DNA from: Comamonas sp. SCN 65-56
GTDB taxonomy: Bacteria > Pseudomonadota > Gammaproteobacteria > Burkholderiales > Burkholderiaceae_C
Length of the DNA: 64,000 nucleotides
Direction: 5' to 3'
Assembly (NCBI RefSeq): GCF_001724135.1
Contig: NZ_MEDS01000004.1
Location: 62,001 to 126,000 of the forward strand
The translations under genes were made by a program, and so were the position numbers. Every line of letters starts with the position of its first letter. The first letter of the stretch is position 1. Below the pieces are notes generated by a model. The model saw only the letters and a list, made by a program, of their open reading frames with translations, did not search any database and was not told where the DNA came from. This document shows positions 27,569 through 36,944 of the stretch, piece by piece.

Positions 27569-27937
27569 TCAGGCCTTCCTGGCCGCCAGGGCCTCGTCAA
27601 ACGCGGCCACCGTGCTGGCCGCGTACATCAGCGAAGGCCCGCCGCCCATGTAAACGGCGACGCCGAGCATTTCGTGGACTTCCTCGCGCGTGGCGCCCAG
27701 GCGCACCAGCGCCTGCGTGTGAAAACCCAAACAGCCATCGCAACGCGCGGCCACGCCGATGGCAAGTGCTATCAATTCCTTGGTCTTGGCATCAATGGCA
27801 CCGGGCGCCAGCGCGGCTTTGCCCATGGCGTTGAAGCCGGCCAGCACGTCCGGCACGCTGTCCTTGAGCGTGCGCACGTTGGCGGAGATGGTGCTGGTCA
27901 GCTGCTTGTAATCGGTGGTGGTGAGTGCGGCGGTCAT
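27569..27937 (-). CDS. AhpD/carboxymuconolactone-decarboxylase family protein
   Basis: 122-residue all-helical protein of the AhpD-like CMD fold. The redox motif CDGCLGFH (CxxC with following His, about residues 66-73) marks the peroxidase/disulfide-reductase branch rather than true carboxymuconolactone decarboxylase. A good ribosome-binding site (GAGGAG) precedes the ATG. It converges on the Rieske oxygenase and is divergent from the SDR at 28030. It may remove peroxide made by uncoupled oxygenase turnover; inference from position only. Confidence 0.85.
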   Translation of the reverse strand: MTAALTTTDYKQLTSTISANVRTLKDSVPDVLAGFNAMGKAALAPGAIDAKTKELIALAIGVAARCDGCLGFHTQALVRLGATREEVHEMLGVAVYMGGGPSLMYAASTVAAFDEALAARKA

Positions 27938-28029
27938 CGGAGCTCCTCGGTAAAAAGAAATGGGCGAGAGCGCAAGCGTAGCCGACCGGCGCCGCTTCTA
28001 TGATCCACAGTCTCAGCTGGAGGAATGTC

Positions 28030-28731
28030 ATGGGTACCGATAGAGACGTGGTCTGCATCACCGGCGCGGCCGGCAATTTGGGAGTGGCCACCGCCGCATG
28101 GTTTGAACGCCAGGGTGCGCGCCTGGTGCTGCTGGACCGCGATGCCCAGGCGCTGCAATCGCGCTACGGTGGACTGGCCGATGCGCTGCTGCTGCCAGTC
28201 GATCTGCTCGATCGCGACGCGCTGGTGCAGGCCGTGGCGCAGGCATTGCCGCGGGTGCACCACATTGATGTGCTGTGCCACCTCGCCGGCGGCTTTCACA
28301 TGGGTGAGCCGGTGCACGAGACACCAGCCAGTGCCTGGGATTTCATGATGGACCTGAACGCGCGCAGCTTCATCCACATGGCGGCTGCCGTCGTACCGCA
28401 CATGCGCCGGCAAACGCGCGGCCGCATCGTGGCGGTCGGGGCTGCCGGGGGGCTCAAGGGCGGTGCCTCGACGGGAGCCTATGCCGCATCCAAGAGCGCG
28501 CTCATGCGCCTGGTGGAATCCATGTCGGCCGAACTGCGCGACGACGGCATCAACGTCAATGCCGTGCTGCCCTCCATCATCGACACGCTGCCCAACCGCG
28601 TTGCCATGCCCGATGCGGATTTTTCGCGCTGGGTCGCGCCCGAGGCGCTGGCCGAGATCATCGGCTTTCTGGCCTCGGACGCGGCACGCGCGGTGCATGG
28701 CGCGCTGGTGCCGGTGCTGGGCCGGGTGTGA
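28030..28731 (+). CDS. Short-chain dehydrogenase/reductase
   Basis: 233-residue SDR. The cofactor motif is ITGAAGNLG (about 10-18), NAG-like motif HLAG, and catalytic YAASK (about residues 155-159) with an upstream Ser/Ala-rich segment (VAVGAAGGLKGG; the usual catalytic Ser is not obvious). GGAGGAA five bases before the ATG supports the start. The stop overlaps the TatD start (GTGA), so the two are coupled, although no metabolic link is evident. Substrate unknown. Confidence 0.87.
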   Translation: MGTDRDVVCITGAAGNLGVATAAWFERQGARLVLLDRDAQALQSRYGGLADALLLPVDLLDRDALVQAVAQALPRVHHIDVLCHLAGGFHMGEPVHETPASAWDFMMDLNARSFIHMAAAVVPHMRRQTRGRIVAVGAAGGLKGGASTGAYAASKSALMRLVESMSAELRDDGINVNAVLPSIIDTLPNRVAMPDADFSRWVAPEALAEIIGFLASDAARAVHGALVPVLGRV

Positions 28732-29564
28732 CGGTTTTCGTCGATACCCATTGCCATCTGGACGCAGCGGAGTTCGACACCGACCGCGCGGCCATGCGCG
28801 CGGCAGCGCGCTCCGTGGGAGTGGTGCATTGCGTGATCCCGGCGGTGGCGCGCTCCAACTGGGGTGCGGTGCGCACGCTGGCCCATGCGTGGGGCGACAG
28901 CTATGCGCTGGGCATACACCCCATGTGCACGCCGGATGCCACCGATGCGGATATCGACGCGCTCGGGGCTCTGATGCACGCCTGCGGCGAGGACGCGCAT
29001 CTTGTCGCCGTGGGCGAGATCGGTCTTGATTATTTCGTTCCGGGGCTCGATGGCCCGCACCAGGAGCGGCTGTTGCGCGCGCAGCTGCGCCTGGCGCGGC
29101 GCTTTGATCTACCGGTGTTGCTGCATGTGCGCAGGAGTGTGGACCGGGTGCTCAAGGCGCTGCGCGAGCTGCCGGTGGCGGGCGGCATCGCCCACGCGTT
29201 CAACGGCAGCCTGCAGCAGGCACAGGCCTTCATGGCCATGGGCTTCAAGCTCGGCTTCGGCGGCGCGGTGACGTTTGAGCGCGCGCTGCAGCTGCGCCGC
29301 CTGGCAGCAGAGCTGCCGCTTTCGGCGCTGGTGCTGGAAACCGATGCGCCCGACATTCCGCCGCACTGGCTGTACCGCGACGCCGCCGCGCGTGCGGGTG
29401 GTGTGCCCCAGGGTCGCAACAGCCCGGCCGAGCTGCCACGCATCGCGGGCGTGATCGCCGGGCTGCGCGGCATGGCGCCAGAGGCATTGGCCGAGGCCAG
29501 CTGGCGCAACGCCGGCGCGGCGCTGCCGCGGCTGGGTCGGCGGCTGGCCGTGCAGCGATCCTGA
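28728..29564 (+). CDS. TatD-family metal-dependent hydrolase, GTG start
   Basis: 278-residue TIM-barrel hydrolase of the TatD family (DNase or D-aminoacyl-tRNA deacylase-like). Metal ligands are seen in FVDTHCHLD (4-12), VGEIGLDY (Glu, about 96-103), VLLHVRRS (His), HAFNGS and LETDAPDI (Asp near the C-terminal third). It begins with GTG overlapping the SDR stop codon by four bases. The N-terminus TVFVDTHCHLD fits the family exactly, so no upstream start is needed. Confidence 0.9.
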   Translation: MTVFVDTHCHLDAAEFDTDRAAMRAAARSVGVVHCVIPAVARSNWGAVRTLAHAWGDSYALGIHPMCTPDATDADIDALGALMHACGEDAHLVAVGEIGLDYFVPGLDGPHQERLLRAQLRLARRFDLPVLLHVRRSVDRVLKALRELPVAGGIAHAFNGSLQQAQAFMAMGFKLGFGGAVTFERALQLRRLAAELPLSALVLETDAPDIPPHWLYRDAAARAGGVPQGRNSPAELPRIAGVIAGLRGMAPEALAEASWRNAGAALPRLGRRLAVQRS

Positions 29565-29710
29565 CTCCTGGCCTCCCTCTTCTTTGGTGCCGAGGCGTTG
29601 GCATGCACAGCGTCGGGCGCTCGCTTTTTGGTAGGTTTTCTGGTGACGGACAGGGGTTTGGCGTTGTATGCTGCAGCGCGGCTGAACATGTCGCGCCCTG
29701 GTGTTTGCCC

Positions 29711-30799
29711 ATGCCCTTCACCCGTCCTCGTCGCCCCTTGCAGCGCCTGATTCGTGCGGGCGTGCTGGCGCTGGCCGGCCTGCTGCCATTGGCGGCAGCC
29801 AGCGCGCCATCCGAGGCGGCGGCACTCAAGCTGCAAATCGTCGGCGGCCTGGCGGGGTTGACGCAATATCAGGAGTATGAGCAGCCCTTCTGGACCAGGG
29901 AGCTGGCGCGCCTGAGCGGTGGGCGCTATGGCGCGGACATCGTGCCGTTTGACCGCGCCGGGGTGCCTGGCGCCGAGATGCTGCGCTTGATGGAGCTGGG
30001 CGTCGTGCCTTTCGGCACCATGCTGCTGAGCTTGACGACCATGCAGTACCCGGAGTACGCGGCCATCGATCTTCCCGGTCTGAGCGCCGACATGCCGCAA
30101 TTGCGCGCCAACGTCACGGCGTTTCGCCCCTGGCTGGAAAACGCCCTGCGCGAGCGCCATGGCGTGCGCACGCTGGCCATCTACGTCTATCCGGCGCAGG
30201 TGGTGTTCTGCAAGAGGTCCCTGACGCGGCTGGCGGATCTGAAAGGGCGGCGGGTGCGTGTGTCCTCGGTGGGGCAGGCGGACTTCATTGATGCGCTGGG
30301 CGGCGTGCCGGTGCACACTGGTTTTGCGCAGCTCATGCGCAGCCTGGAGTCGGGCGATACCGAGTGCGCCATCACCGGCACCATGTCGGGCCACTCGCTG
30401 GGGTTGTATCGGGTCACGCGCTATCTCTACCCGCTGCCCGTGACCTGGGGGCTGGCCATCTTTGGCGCCAATCAGACCGCCTGGGATGCCTTGCCGCCTG
30501 ATTTGCGCGAGCTGCTCGGGCGCGAGCTGCCCCGGCTGGAGCGTGACATCTGGGCAGCAGCCGAGCGCGATACCGCCGAGGGCGTGGTCTGCAACAGCGG
30601 CGCGCCGGCATGCCGCAAGAACGACAAGGGCCAGATGACGGTGGTGCCGCTGTCGCTGCACGATACGCAGCTGCGCCGCGAAATCCTGCAAACCGTGGTG
30701 CTGCCGCGCTGGGTGGCGCGCTGTGCGACGGATTGCGCACAGGTCTGGGACCGCACGCTGGCCGCCGAGACCGGCATTCACCTCTCCGCGCCGCGATGA
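29711..30799 (+). CDS. DctP-like periplasmic solute-binding protein without TRAP permease
   Basis: 362-residue protein of the TRAP DctP/TAXI-like binding fold. A signal peptide covers about residues 1-33 (LIRAGVLALAGLLPLAAA). The binding-domain signature DLKGRRVRVSSVGQADFIDALGG is recognisable (about 177-199, in pieces). No DctQ/DctM genes follow. Instead its stop overlaps the start of a GGDEF-EAL protein with a periplasmic domain. The likely role is therefore ligand sensing for c-di-GMP signalling rather than uptake (inference). No Shine-Dalgarno is seen before ATG 29711; the signal peptide position supports this start over an in-frame ATG at 29603. Confidence 0.82.
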   Translation: MPFTRPRRPLQRLIRAGVLALAGLLPLAAASAPSEAAALKLQIVGGLAGLTQYQEYEQPFWTRELARLSGGRYGADIVPFDRAGVPGAEMLRLMELGVVPFGTMLLSLTTMQYPEYAAIDLPGLSADMPQLRANVTAFRPWLENALRERHGVRTLAIYVYPAQVVFCKRSLTRLADLKGRRVRVSSVGQADFIDALGGVPVHTGFAQLMRSLESGDTECAITGTMSGHSLGLYRVTRYLYPLPVTWGLAIFGANQTAWDALPPDLRELLGRELPRLERDIWAAAERDTAEGVVCNSGAPACRKNDKGQMTVVPLSLHDTQLRREILQTVVLPRWVARCATDCAQVWDRTLAAETGIHLSAPR

Positions 30800-33438
30800 A
30801 CGCTGCCGCCCCCGCCGCCCTGCGTGTCAAGTTCAGCATCTGGTCCGCGGTGGGGGTGCTGGTGGTGATCATGGCGCTGGCTATCGGTGGCTTGGCGCTG
30901 GCGCTGCGCCAGGGCGCGCTGGACGATGGCCGCGCCCAGACCGAGCGCTTTGCCGCGGGCGCGCGGGCGTCCATCAATCGCGCACTGCTGGGCCTTGACG
31001 TTCTGCTGTCCAACGTCCACGACCTGCCAGGCTTGCGCAGCGCCGGTGGCGCCGGCATCGATGCCGCGCAGGCCAACCGTTTCATGCAGGTTGCCGTGCG
31101 CCAGAACCTGCTGGTGCGTTACGTGGCGCTGCTCGATGGCCAGGGCCGAGTGCTTGCGTCAACCCAGCAGGCAGGCCAGCAATTGACGGTGGATCTGCCC
31201 ACGGGCTTTGCCGCCCAGGCGCTGGCGCAGATCGTGCCGGCGATGGTCATCAGCGAGCCCCAGGTCAGCTTTGCCAGTGCCGAGCGGGTGGTCTACATGG
31301 CGCGGCCCGTGCCCGTCACCGACGGCTCGCGGCTGCTGATGGTGGCCCAGGTGCCGCTGGCGGGGCTGGAACCGGTGCTGATGCAGGGCGCTGACATCCC
31401 GGGCCTGGAGGTCACCCTGGAGCACACGGGGGGCATGCTGCTGCTGGGCGTGCCCTTGGCCGAGCGGCTGCCCGCGGGCGCTGCGCCGCTGCGGCAAAGC
31501 GATGCTTCGGGCGGGCGCGCGCGCCTTTCGGGGAGCCACGCGCTGGTGGTGGCCCAGCCGACGCTGTACCCGCAGTTGTGGATCACCGCCAGCCTGCCCG
31601 AGCAGGCGGCGCTGGCGCGCTGGCGGCGGGACATGCGCGCGGTGCTGGCGGCGGCGCTGCTGTTTGCCGCGCTGCTGGTGGTCACGGGTGTGCTGCTGCA
31701 GTCCTACGTGTTGCGGCTGCAGCGGGCACGCCGGCAAGCGGCGCGCTCGCGTGCCATGCTGAACCAGGCTCTGGGCGCGATCGTCAGCGGCTTTCTGCTG
31801 CTGGACGCACAGCGCAACGTCGTCCAGTGGAACCGGCGCTTTGTTGAGCTGTTCCCGTGGCTGCAGTCAGCGATGCGCGTGGGCATGCCGTTTCATGCGG
31901 TGCTGGACGCCTCGGCCCAGGCATACATGCCGGATGCGCAACCCGAGGCGCATGCCGACTGGGTGCGTGAACGCCTGGCGAGGCAGGAACGCCGGGATGC
32001 CGCGACCCATGAGCTGCAGCTGCCCACGGGCCGCCGCATCCAGGTGAGCGAGCGTGCCGCTCCCGAGAGCGGCCTGATGATCAGCTACCACGACGTGACC
32101 GAGTTGCGCCAGGCCACGGCCGAGATCGCGCAACTGGCGTTCTTCGATCCGTTGACCAATCTGCCCAATCGGCGCCTGCTGCTGGACCGGCTCACGCAGG
32201 CGGTGGCGCAGGCGCGGCGCGAGCGGCAGATGGGCGCGCTGCTGTTCATTGACCTGGACCATTTCAAGCTGCTCAACGACACCCGCGGCCACGAGGTAGG
32301 CGATGAACTGCTGCGCCAGGTGGGCGAGCGCCTGCAAGCCGCGGTGCGTGGCTGCGACACCGTGGCGCGGCTGGGCGGGGATGAGTTTGTCGTCATGCTG
32401 TCGCAGCTGGCCGCCGAGCCTGGACGCGCGGCCGAGCAGACACGGCGCGTGGGTGACAAGCTGACGGCCAGCCTGGGCGAGCCCTATGAATTGGATGGGC
32501 AGGTGCAGCGCAGCAGTTGCAGCGTGGGCGTAGCCCTGTTCGGCCACGACGACGCGGCGGGCCTGGATGCGCAGGAGCTGCTCAAGCGCGCCGACATCGC
32601 GATGTACCAGGTCAAGCAGCGTCGCGGCAATGGCCTGTGCTTTTTTGACCCGCAGATGCAGGAGCGCATCAACCAGCGTGCCGCGCTGGAGGCCGACCTG
32701 CAGACGGCGCTGGAGCGGGGGCAGTTCGTGCTGCACTATCAGCCCCAGTTTGCACACAACGGCCGCACCGTGGGTGTGGAGGCCTTGCTGCGCTGGCAGC
32801 ATCCCGAGCGTGGCCTGATCGCGCCCGGTGCCTTCATCGCGGTAGCCGAGGACAGCGGTCTCATCGTCGCCCTGGGGCAGTGGGTGCTGGAGCAGGCGTG
32901 CAGCCAGCTGGCTGCCTGGGCACGCGAGCCCGGCCGCGAGGACTGGCAGGTATCCGTCAACGTCAGTGCGCGCCAGTTTCGCCAGGAGGACTTTGTTGCG
33001 CAGACCGTCGAGGCGTTGCAGCGCACCGGCGCACCGGTGCAAAAGCTGGTGCTGGAGCTGACCGAGTCGCTGGTGCTCGAAGACATGCAGGGTTCGATCG
33101 CGAAGATGCACCAGCTGCGAGCCAAGGGCGTGCGCTTCGCCATCGATGATTTCGGCACCGGGCATTCGTCGCTCGCCTACCTCACGCAACTGCCGCTGCA
33201 CCAACTCAAGATCGACCAATCCTTCACGCATCAGATCGGTCGGCAGGAAGCGGCCGACGTGATCGTGCAGACCATCATCGCGATGGCGCGCACGCTGGAG
33301 CTGGAGGTGATCGCCGAGGGAGTGGAAACCGCGGCGCAGCGGGATTTTCTGGCCGCGCACGGTTGTCTGCTGTTCCAAGGCTATTGGTTCTCTCGCCCCG
33401 TGCCGGTGGAGCAGTTGGGCGTGCCCCGCCCGGCGTGA
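30796..33438 (+). CDS. Membrane GGDEF-EAL c-di-GMP protein with periplasmic sensor and PAS domain
   Basis: 880-residue membrane protein. TM1 (about 14-36), a periplasmic sensor region (about 37-275), TM2 (about 283-305), a PAS domain (about 325-430), GGDEF (about 445-605) and EAL (about 620-865). The cyclase motif GGDEF is intact at 527-531, with an RxxD inhibitory site (RGCD) five residues before it. The phosphodiesterase motif EAL is intact at 662-664 within GVEALLRW, and DDFGTG is present. Both synthesis and breakdown of c-di-GMP are possible. Its ATG overlaps the DctP-like gene stop by four bases, so the two are made together and probably interact in the periplasm. Confidence 0.92.
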   Translation: MNAAAPAALRVKFSIWSAVGVLVVIMALAIGGLALALRQGALDDGRAQTERFAAGARASINRALLGLDVLLSNVHDLPGLRSAGGAGIDAAQANRFMQVAVRQNLLVRYVALLDGQGRVLASTQQAGQQLTVDLPTGFAAQALAQIVPAMVISEPQVSFASAERVVYMARPVPVTDGSRLLMVAQVPLAGLEPVLMQGADIPGLEVTLEHTGGMLLLGVPLAERLPAGAAPLRQSDASGGRARLSGSHALVVAQPTLYPQLWITASLPEQAALARWRRDMRAVLAAALLFAALLVVTGVLLQSYVLRLQRARRQAARSRAMLNQALGAIVSGFLLLDAQRNVVQWNRRFVELFPWLQSAMRVGMPFHAVLDASAQAYMPDAQPEAHADWVRERLARQERRDAATHELQLPTGRRIQVSERAAPESGLMISYHDVTELRQATAEIAQLAFFDPLTNLPNRRLLLDRLTQAVAQARRERQMGALLFIDLDHFKLLNDTRGHEVGDELLRQVGERLQAAVRGCDTVARLGGDEFVVMLSQLAAEPGRAAEQTRRVGDKLTASLGEPYELDGQVQRSSCSVGVALFGHDDAAGLDAQELLKRADIAMYQVKQRRGNGLCFFDPQMQERINQRAALEADLQTALERGQFVLHYQPQFAHNGRTVGVEALLRWQHPERGLIAPGAFIAVAEDSGLIVALGQWVLEQACSQLAAWAREPGREDWQVSVNVSARQFRQEDFVAQTVEALQRTGAPVQKLVLELTESLVLEDMQGSIAKMHQLRAKGVRFAIDDFGTGHSSLAYLTQLPLHQLKIDQSFTHQIGRQEAADVIVQTIIAMARTLELEVIAEGVETAAQRDFLAAHGCLLFQGYWFSRPVPVEQLGVPRPA

Positions 33439-33516
33439 GCGGGCGCCCGGCCTTAGTGTGCGCGACGGGTGCGCAGGCGCCGCACAAGACTCAGGGATAA
33501 CCCCGTTGCGCGGCTG

Positions 33517-33545
33517 TTGACACCCATTGTGCAACGCAACAAAAT
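33517..33545 (+). promoter_or_regulatory. Possible sigma-70 promoter for CoA-transferase genes
   Basis: TTGACA (33517-33522) matches the -35 consensus exactly; CAAAAT (33540-33545), 17 bases on, is a weak -10 (four of six). It lies between the GGDEF-EAL gene and the CoA-transferase pair. Position is suitable but the -10 is poor. Confidence 0.4.
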
Positions 33546-33595
33546 TGAACTCGCAGTATCGTAGGGCAGTCGCTTCAGATTCAGGAGAAACATTT

Positions 33596-34303
33596 GTGAA
33601 CAAGATTTATCCCTCCGCGGCCGAGGCCCTCAAGGGCATCGTGCACGACGGCCAGCTGATCGCCGTCGGCGGCTTCGGCCTGTGTGGCATTCCCGAGGCG
33701 CTGATCGAGGCGCTGTGCGCTTCCGGCGTGAAAAACCTCACCGCAATTTCCAACAATGCCGGCATCGACGGCGTGGGCTTGGGCAAGCTGCTCAACACGC
33801 GCCAGATCAAGAAGATGATCAGCTCCTACGTGGGTGAGAACAAGGAATTCGAGCGCCAGTACCTGGCCAAGGAGCTGGAGCTGGAGTTCACCCCGCAGGG
33901 CACGCTGGCCGAGAAGCTGCGCGCGGGTGGCGCCGGCATTCCGGCCTTCTTCACGCGCACCGGCGTGGGCACCATCGTGGCCGAGGGCAAGGAAACGCGC
34001 GAGTTCGACGGCCACACCTATCTGATGGAGCGCTCGCTGGTGCCCGGTGTGTCGCTGGTGCATGCCGCCGTGGCCGACACCACCGGCAATCTGCGCTTCA
34101 ACCTCACCGCGCGCAACTTCAATCCGGCGGTGGCCATGGCGGGCAAGATCTGCGTTGTGGAAGTCGAAAAAATCGTGCAGCCAGGCGAACTCGCGCCCGA
34201 CGACGTGCATCTGCCGGGCATCTACGTGCACCGCATCGTGCTCAACACCAACCCGAGCAAGCACATCGAGAAACGCACCATCACCGAGAAAGCAGGAGCC
34301 TGA
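33596..34303 (+). CDS. 3-oxoacid CoA-transferase subunit A, GTG start
   Basis: 235-residue alpha subunit of a family I CoA-transferase (succinyl-CoA:3-ketoacid or 3-oxoadipate type). The glycine-rich CoA motif is [11 protein letters not shown] (about 22-32), and [13 protein letters not shown] follows. GTG at 33596 is chosen because AGGAGA lies seven bases before it and the family begins MNKIYPS. An in-frame ATG 69 bases upstream has no family match. The beta subunit gene follows one base after the stop. ScoA and PcaI cannot be separated by eye. Confidence 0.9.
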   Translation: MNKIYPSAAEALKGIVHDGQLIAVGGFGLCGIPEALIEALCASGVKNLTAISNNAGIDGVGLGKLLNTRQIKKMISSYVGENKEFERQYLAKELELEFTPQGTLAEKLRAGGAGIPAFFTRTGVGTIVAEGKETREFDGHTYLMERSLVPGVSLVHAAVADTTGNLRFNLTARNFNPAVAMAGKICVVEVEKIVQPGELAPDDVHLPGIYVHRIVLNTNPSKHIEKRTITEKAGA

Positions 34304-34304
34304 C

Positions 34305-34943
34305 ATGCCGTGGACCAAGGAACAGATGGCGGCGCGTGCCGCCCAGGAATTGCAGGACGGGTTCTACGTGAATCTGGGGATCGGCATCCCGACGCTGGTG
34401 GCCAACTACACCGGTGACAAGGAAGTCTGGCTGCAATCGGAAAACGGACTGCTCGGCATCGGCCCCTTCCCGACGGAAGACCAGGTGGACGCAGACCTGA
34501 TCAACGCCGGCAAGCAGACCGTGACCACGCTGCCCGGTTCGGCCATCTTCGGCAGCCATGACAGCTTCGCGATGATCCGCGGCGGCAAGATCAACCTCGC
34601 CATCCTCGGCGCGATGCAGGTGAGCGAGAAGGGCGATCTGGCCAACTGGATGATCCCGGGCAAGATGGTCAAGGGCATGGGCGGCGCGATGGACCTTGTC
34701 GGCGGCGTTCCCAAGGTCATCGTGCTGATGGAGCATGTGGCCAAGAAGAAGGACGGAACGACCGATCTGAAGATCCTGCCGCAGTGCACGCTGCCGCTCA
34801 CGGGCGTGGGCGTGATCCACGAGATCATCACCGACCTGGGCGTGATGCACGTGACGCCGCAGGGCCTGAAGCTCGTCGAACTGGCGCCGGACGTGAGCTT
34901 TGACGAAATCCAGTCCAAGACGGGTGTGAAGCTGCTCAACTGA
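34305..34943 (+). CDS. 3-oxoacid CoA-transferase subunit B
   Basis: 212-residue beta subunit that carries the catalytic Glu in the motif [10 protein letters not shown] (about residues 45-54). [11 protein letters not shown] near residue 25 and GAMDLVGG are also family features. It pairs with subunit A just upstream to move CoA between succinate and a 3-oxoacid such as acetoacetate or 3-oxoadipate. AGGAG precedes the ATG. A strong hairpin terminator follows 18 bases after the stop. Confidence 0.92.
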   Translation: MPWTKEQMAARAAQELQDGFYVNLGIGIPTLVANYTGDKEVWLQSENGLLGIGPFPTEDQVDADLINAGKQTVTTLPGSAIFGSHDSFAMIRGGKINLAILGAMQVSEKGDLANWMIPGKMVKGMGGAMDLVGGVPKVIVLMEHVAKKKDGTTDLKILPQCTLPLTGVGVIHEIITDLGVMHVTPQGLKLVELAPDVSFDEIQSKTGVKLLN

Positions 34944-34961
34944 AGCTGACAGGCACCATGA

Positions 34962-34988
34962 AAAAACCGGGCCTGGCGCCCGGTTTTT
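34962..34988. terminator. Bidirectional rho-independent terminator
   Basis: CCGGGC (34967-34972) and GCCCGG (34978-34983) form a six-pair stem with a five-base loop. It is flanked by an A-run and a T-run that extend the stem and give a U-tract on both strands. It separates the convergent CoA-transferase genes and the ABC binding-protein gene at 35007. Confidence 0.9.
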
Positions 34989-35006
34989 CTATGTACGGTG
35001 CTCTGA

Positions 35007-36173
35007 TTATTTGAGCAAGCGGAACTGTCCGTCCTTGACGGTGATGAGTTCACGCCCACGCTGGTCAAACCCGCTGTGGTCTTGGGGCGTCATGTTGTAA
35101 ACGCCTTGCGTGCCCACGAGTTCCTTGGTCTGCTCCAGCGCATCGCGCAGCGCAGAGCGGAACTCCGGTGTACCAGGCTTGCCCTTTTCTGCGGCCTTGG
35201 GAATGGCGTTTTGCAGCAGCAGACCGGCATCAAACACGTTGGCACCAAAAGTGGCTGGCGGCTCGCCGTATTGCTTCTTGTAGGCGTCGATGTAGTTCTG
35301 GGCGACCTTCTTGGACGGGTTGCTGTCGGCGATTTCAGGTAGCACCAGCATCAGGCTGGCGGCCATGATGGTGCCTTCAACCTTGGCACCGCCGAGCTTG
35401 ATGAAGGCGGGCAGCGCCGCACCGTGTGTCTGGTAGATGGGACCCTTGTAGCCGCGGTCGCGCAGCGACACTTCGGGCAGCACGGTGGGGCCGCCGGCAG
35501 CGGCGATCAGGACGGCATCCGGCTTGGCACCGATGAGCTTGAGCGTCTGGCCGGTGACCGAGGCGTCGGTGCGCGCGAAGCGCTCGTTGGCGATGATCTT
35601 GATGCCGTGCTTTTCCGCCAGAGCCGTGGAGACGCGGTACCAATTTTCGCCATAGGGGTCGTTGAGACCAATGAAGCCAATGGTCTTGACCCCCGATTTG
35701 CTCATCTGGTCGAACAGCGCCGCGCCGATGATTTCGTCGTTCTGCGTGGTCTTGAAGACCCATTTTTTCTTGTCGTCCATGGGTTGTACGACAGCGGCGG
35801 TGCCCACCGGTGCCAGCATGGGAATGCCGGCTTCGGCGATGAACTGGATCACTCCCATGGCGTTGGGCGAACCGCTGGGCCCGATCAGCGCGTCTATCTT
35901 CTGCTCGTCGATCAGCTTGCGCACGTTGGTGACGGTCTGCGTCGGGTCGCTGGCGTCATCCAGGCCGATGTACTGCACCGTGTAGTCGCCGATCTTCTGT
36001 GGCAACAAAGCAATGGTGTTGCCCTGCGGGATACCGACGAAGGAGGTGGCTCCGGTGCCGGAATAGATGACGCCAACCTTGATCTGGGCGACGGCGGCGC
36101 CGCTGCCCAGCCCCAGGGCGGCGGACAGCGCCACGGCCTGGGCGGCGAGTTTGAGTGTGCGTGGGATGCGCAT
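35007..36173 (-). CDS. ABC transporter substrate-binding protein (LivK family), no permease nearby
   Basis: 388-residue periplasmic binding protein, Peripla_BP_6 fold. Sec signal peptide about 1-29 (LSAALGLGSGAAVAQ). The mature N-terminus IKVGVIYSGTGATSFVG and the motif GLDDASDPTQTVTNVRKL are shared with the proteins at 54750 and 56086. It is the last gene of the Rieske/CoA-ligase catabolic operon, suggesting it binds that operon's substrate. No LivH/M/F/G genes are adjacent, so it must use another transporter's channel. GGAGAC precedes the ATG. Confidence 0.88.
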   Translation of the reverse strand: MRIPRTLKLAAQAVALSAALGLGSGAAVAQIKVGVIYSGTGATSFVGIPQGNTIALLPQKIGDYTVQYIGLDDASDPTQTVTNVRKLIDEQKIDALIGPSGSPNAMGVIQFIAEAGIPMLAPVGTAAVVQPMDDKKKWVFKTTQNDEIIGAALFDQMSKSGVKTIGFIGLNDPYGENWYRVSTALAEKHGIKIIANERFARTDASVTGQTLKLIGAKPDAVLIAAAGGPTVLPEVSLRDRGYKGPIYQTHGAALPAFIKLGGAKVEGTIMAASLMLVLPEIADSNPSKKVAQNYIDAYKKQYGEPPATFGANVFDAGLLLQNAIPKAAEKGKPGTPEFRSALRDALEQTKELVGTQGVYNMTPQDHSGFDQRGRELITVKDGQFRLLK

Positions 36174-36209
36174 GCAATGTCTCCTGTCGTGTTGTGGAGG
36201 GTTGGGAAA

Positions 36210-36932
36210 TCAAATGGTCAGTGTGCCCACGCTCGCGCCGCCACAGACGTACAAGGTCTGGCCGGTGACGAAGCTGTTGGCGGGATCGGAGAAAAACATC
36301 ACCGCGCGGGTCACGTCGTCCGGGCGGCCGATGCGGCCGACGGGGATGTTGGCTGCCAGCTTGGCCTCTCGCTCGCTGCCCGAGGGCACGACGTCGTAGA
36401 ACATCGGTGTCTGGATCGGGCCGGGCGCGACGACGTTCACGGTGATGCCCTTGGGCGCAAGCTCCAGGGCCCAGGTGCGTGCCATGCCTATCATGCCGGC
36501 CTTGGTCGCCGAGTAGTTGGTGCGCGTGGCCAGGCCCAGCGCGCCGCGCGAGGACATCAGCACCACGCGCCCGAATGCTTGTTTTTCCATAGCTGGAAGC
36601 ACGGACTGCATCAGCGTCAGAGCGCTTCCGAGGTGGATTTGCGTCAGACCCTGCAGCTCGTCCACGGTGGCGTCTTGCAGCAGGTGGGGCCAGATCACGC
36701 CGGCGTTGTGGATGAAATGCGAAACCTCAAAGCGCTGGACGATTTCCTGCGCGGCTTGCGCGGTGGCGGCGGCATCGAGCAGGTCGACATTGATGGTGGT
36801 GAAGTTGGCGTGCGACCACTGCGGCGCGCGGCGTGCCAGGCTGATGACCTTCCAGCCATCCTGCAGCATGCGCTGGCAGATGTCTGCTCCGATGCCGGCT
36901 GAGCCGCCGGTGACCAATGCGGTGTAGTGCAT
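36210..36932 (-). CDS. Short-chain dehydrogenase/reductase with intact catalytic residues
   Basis: 240-residue classical SDR. Cofactor motif TGGSAGIG (8-15), NAGV (about 96-99), catalytic Ser in VLMSSRG and YSATK (about residues 150-154). It resembles 3-hydroxyacyl-CoA or FabG-like dehydrogenases. It sits in the operon with a DUF35-SDR fusion whose own SDR part lacks the catalytic Tyr; the two may form a mixed complex like BbsC/BbsD of benzylsuccinate degradation. AAGGAGA precedes the ATG. Confidence 0.88.
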   Translation of the reverse strand: MHYTALVTGGSAGIGADICQRMLQDGWKVISLARRAPQWSHANFTTINVDLLDAAATAQAAQEIVQRFEVSHFIHNAGVIWPHLLQDATVDELQGLTQIHLGSALTLMQSVLPAMEKQAFGRVVLMSSRGALGLATRTNYSATKAGMIGMARTWALELAPKGITVNVVAPGPIQTPMFYDVVPSGSEREAKLAANIPVGRIGRPDDVTRAVMFFSDPANSFVTGQTLYVCGGASVGTLTI

Positions 36933-36944
36933 GGCAATGTCTCC

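Noticed and set aside
27569-27937. Calling this gene pcaC (4-carboxymuconolactone decarboxylase)
   Set aside because: The CxxC motif CDGCLGFH marks the AhpD-like branch and no protocatechuate-pathway genes adjoin.
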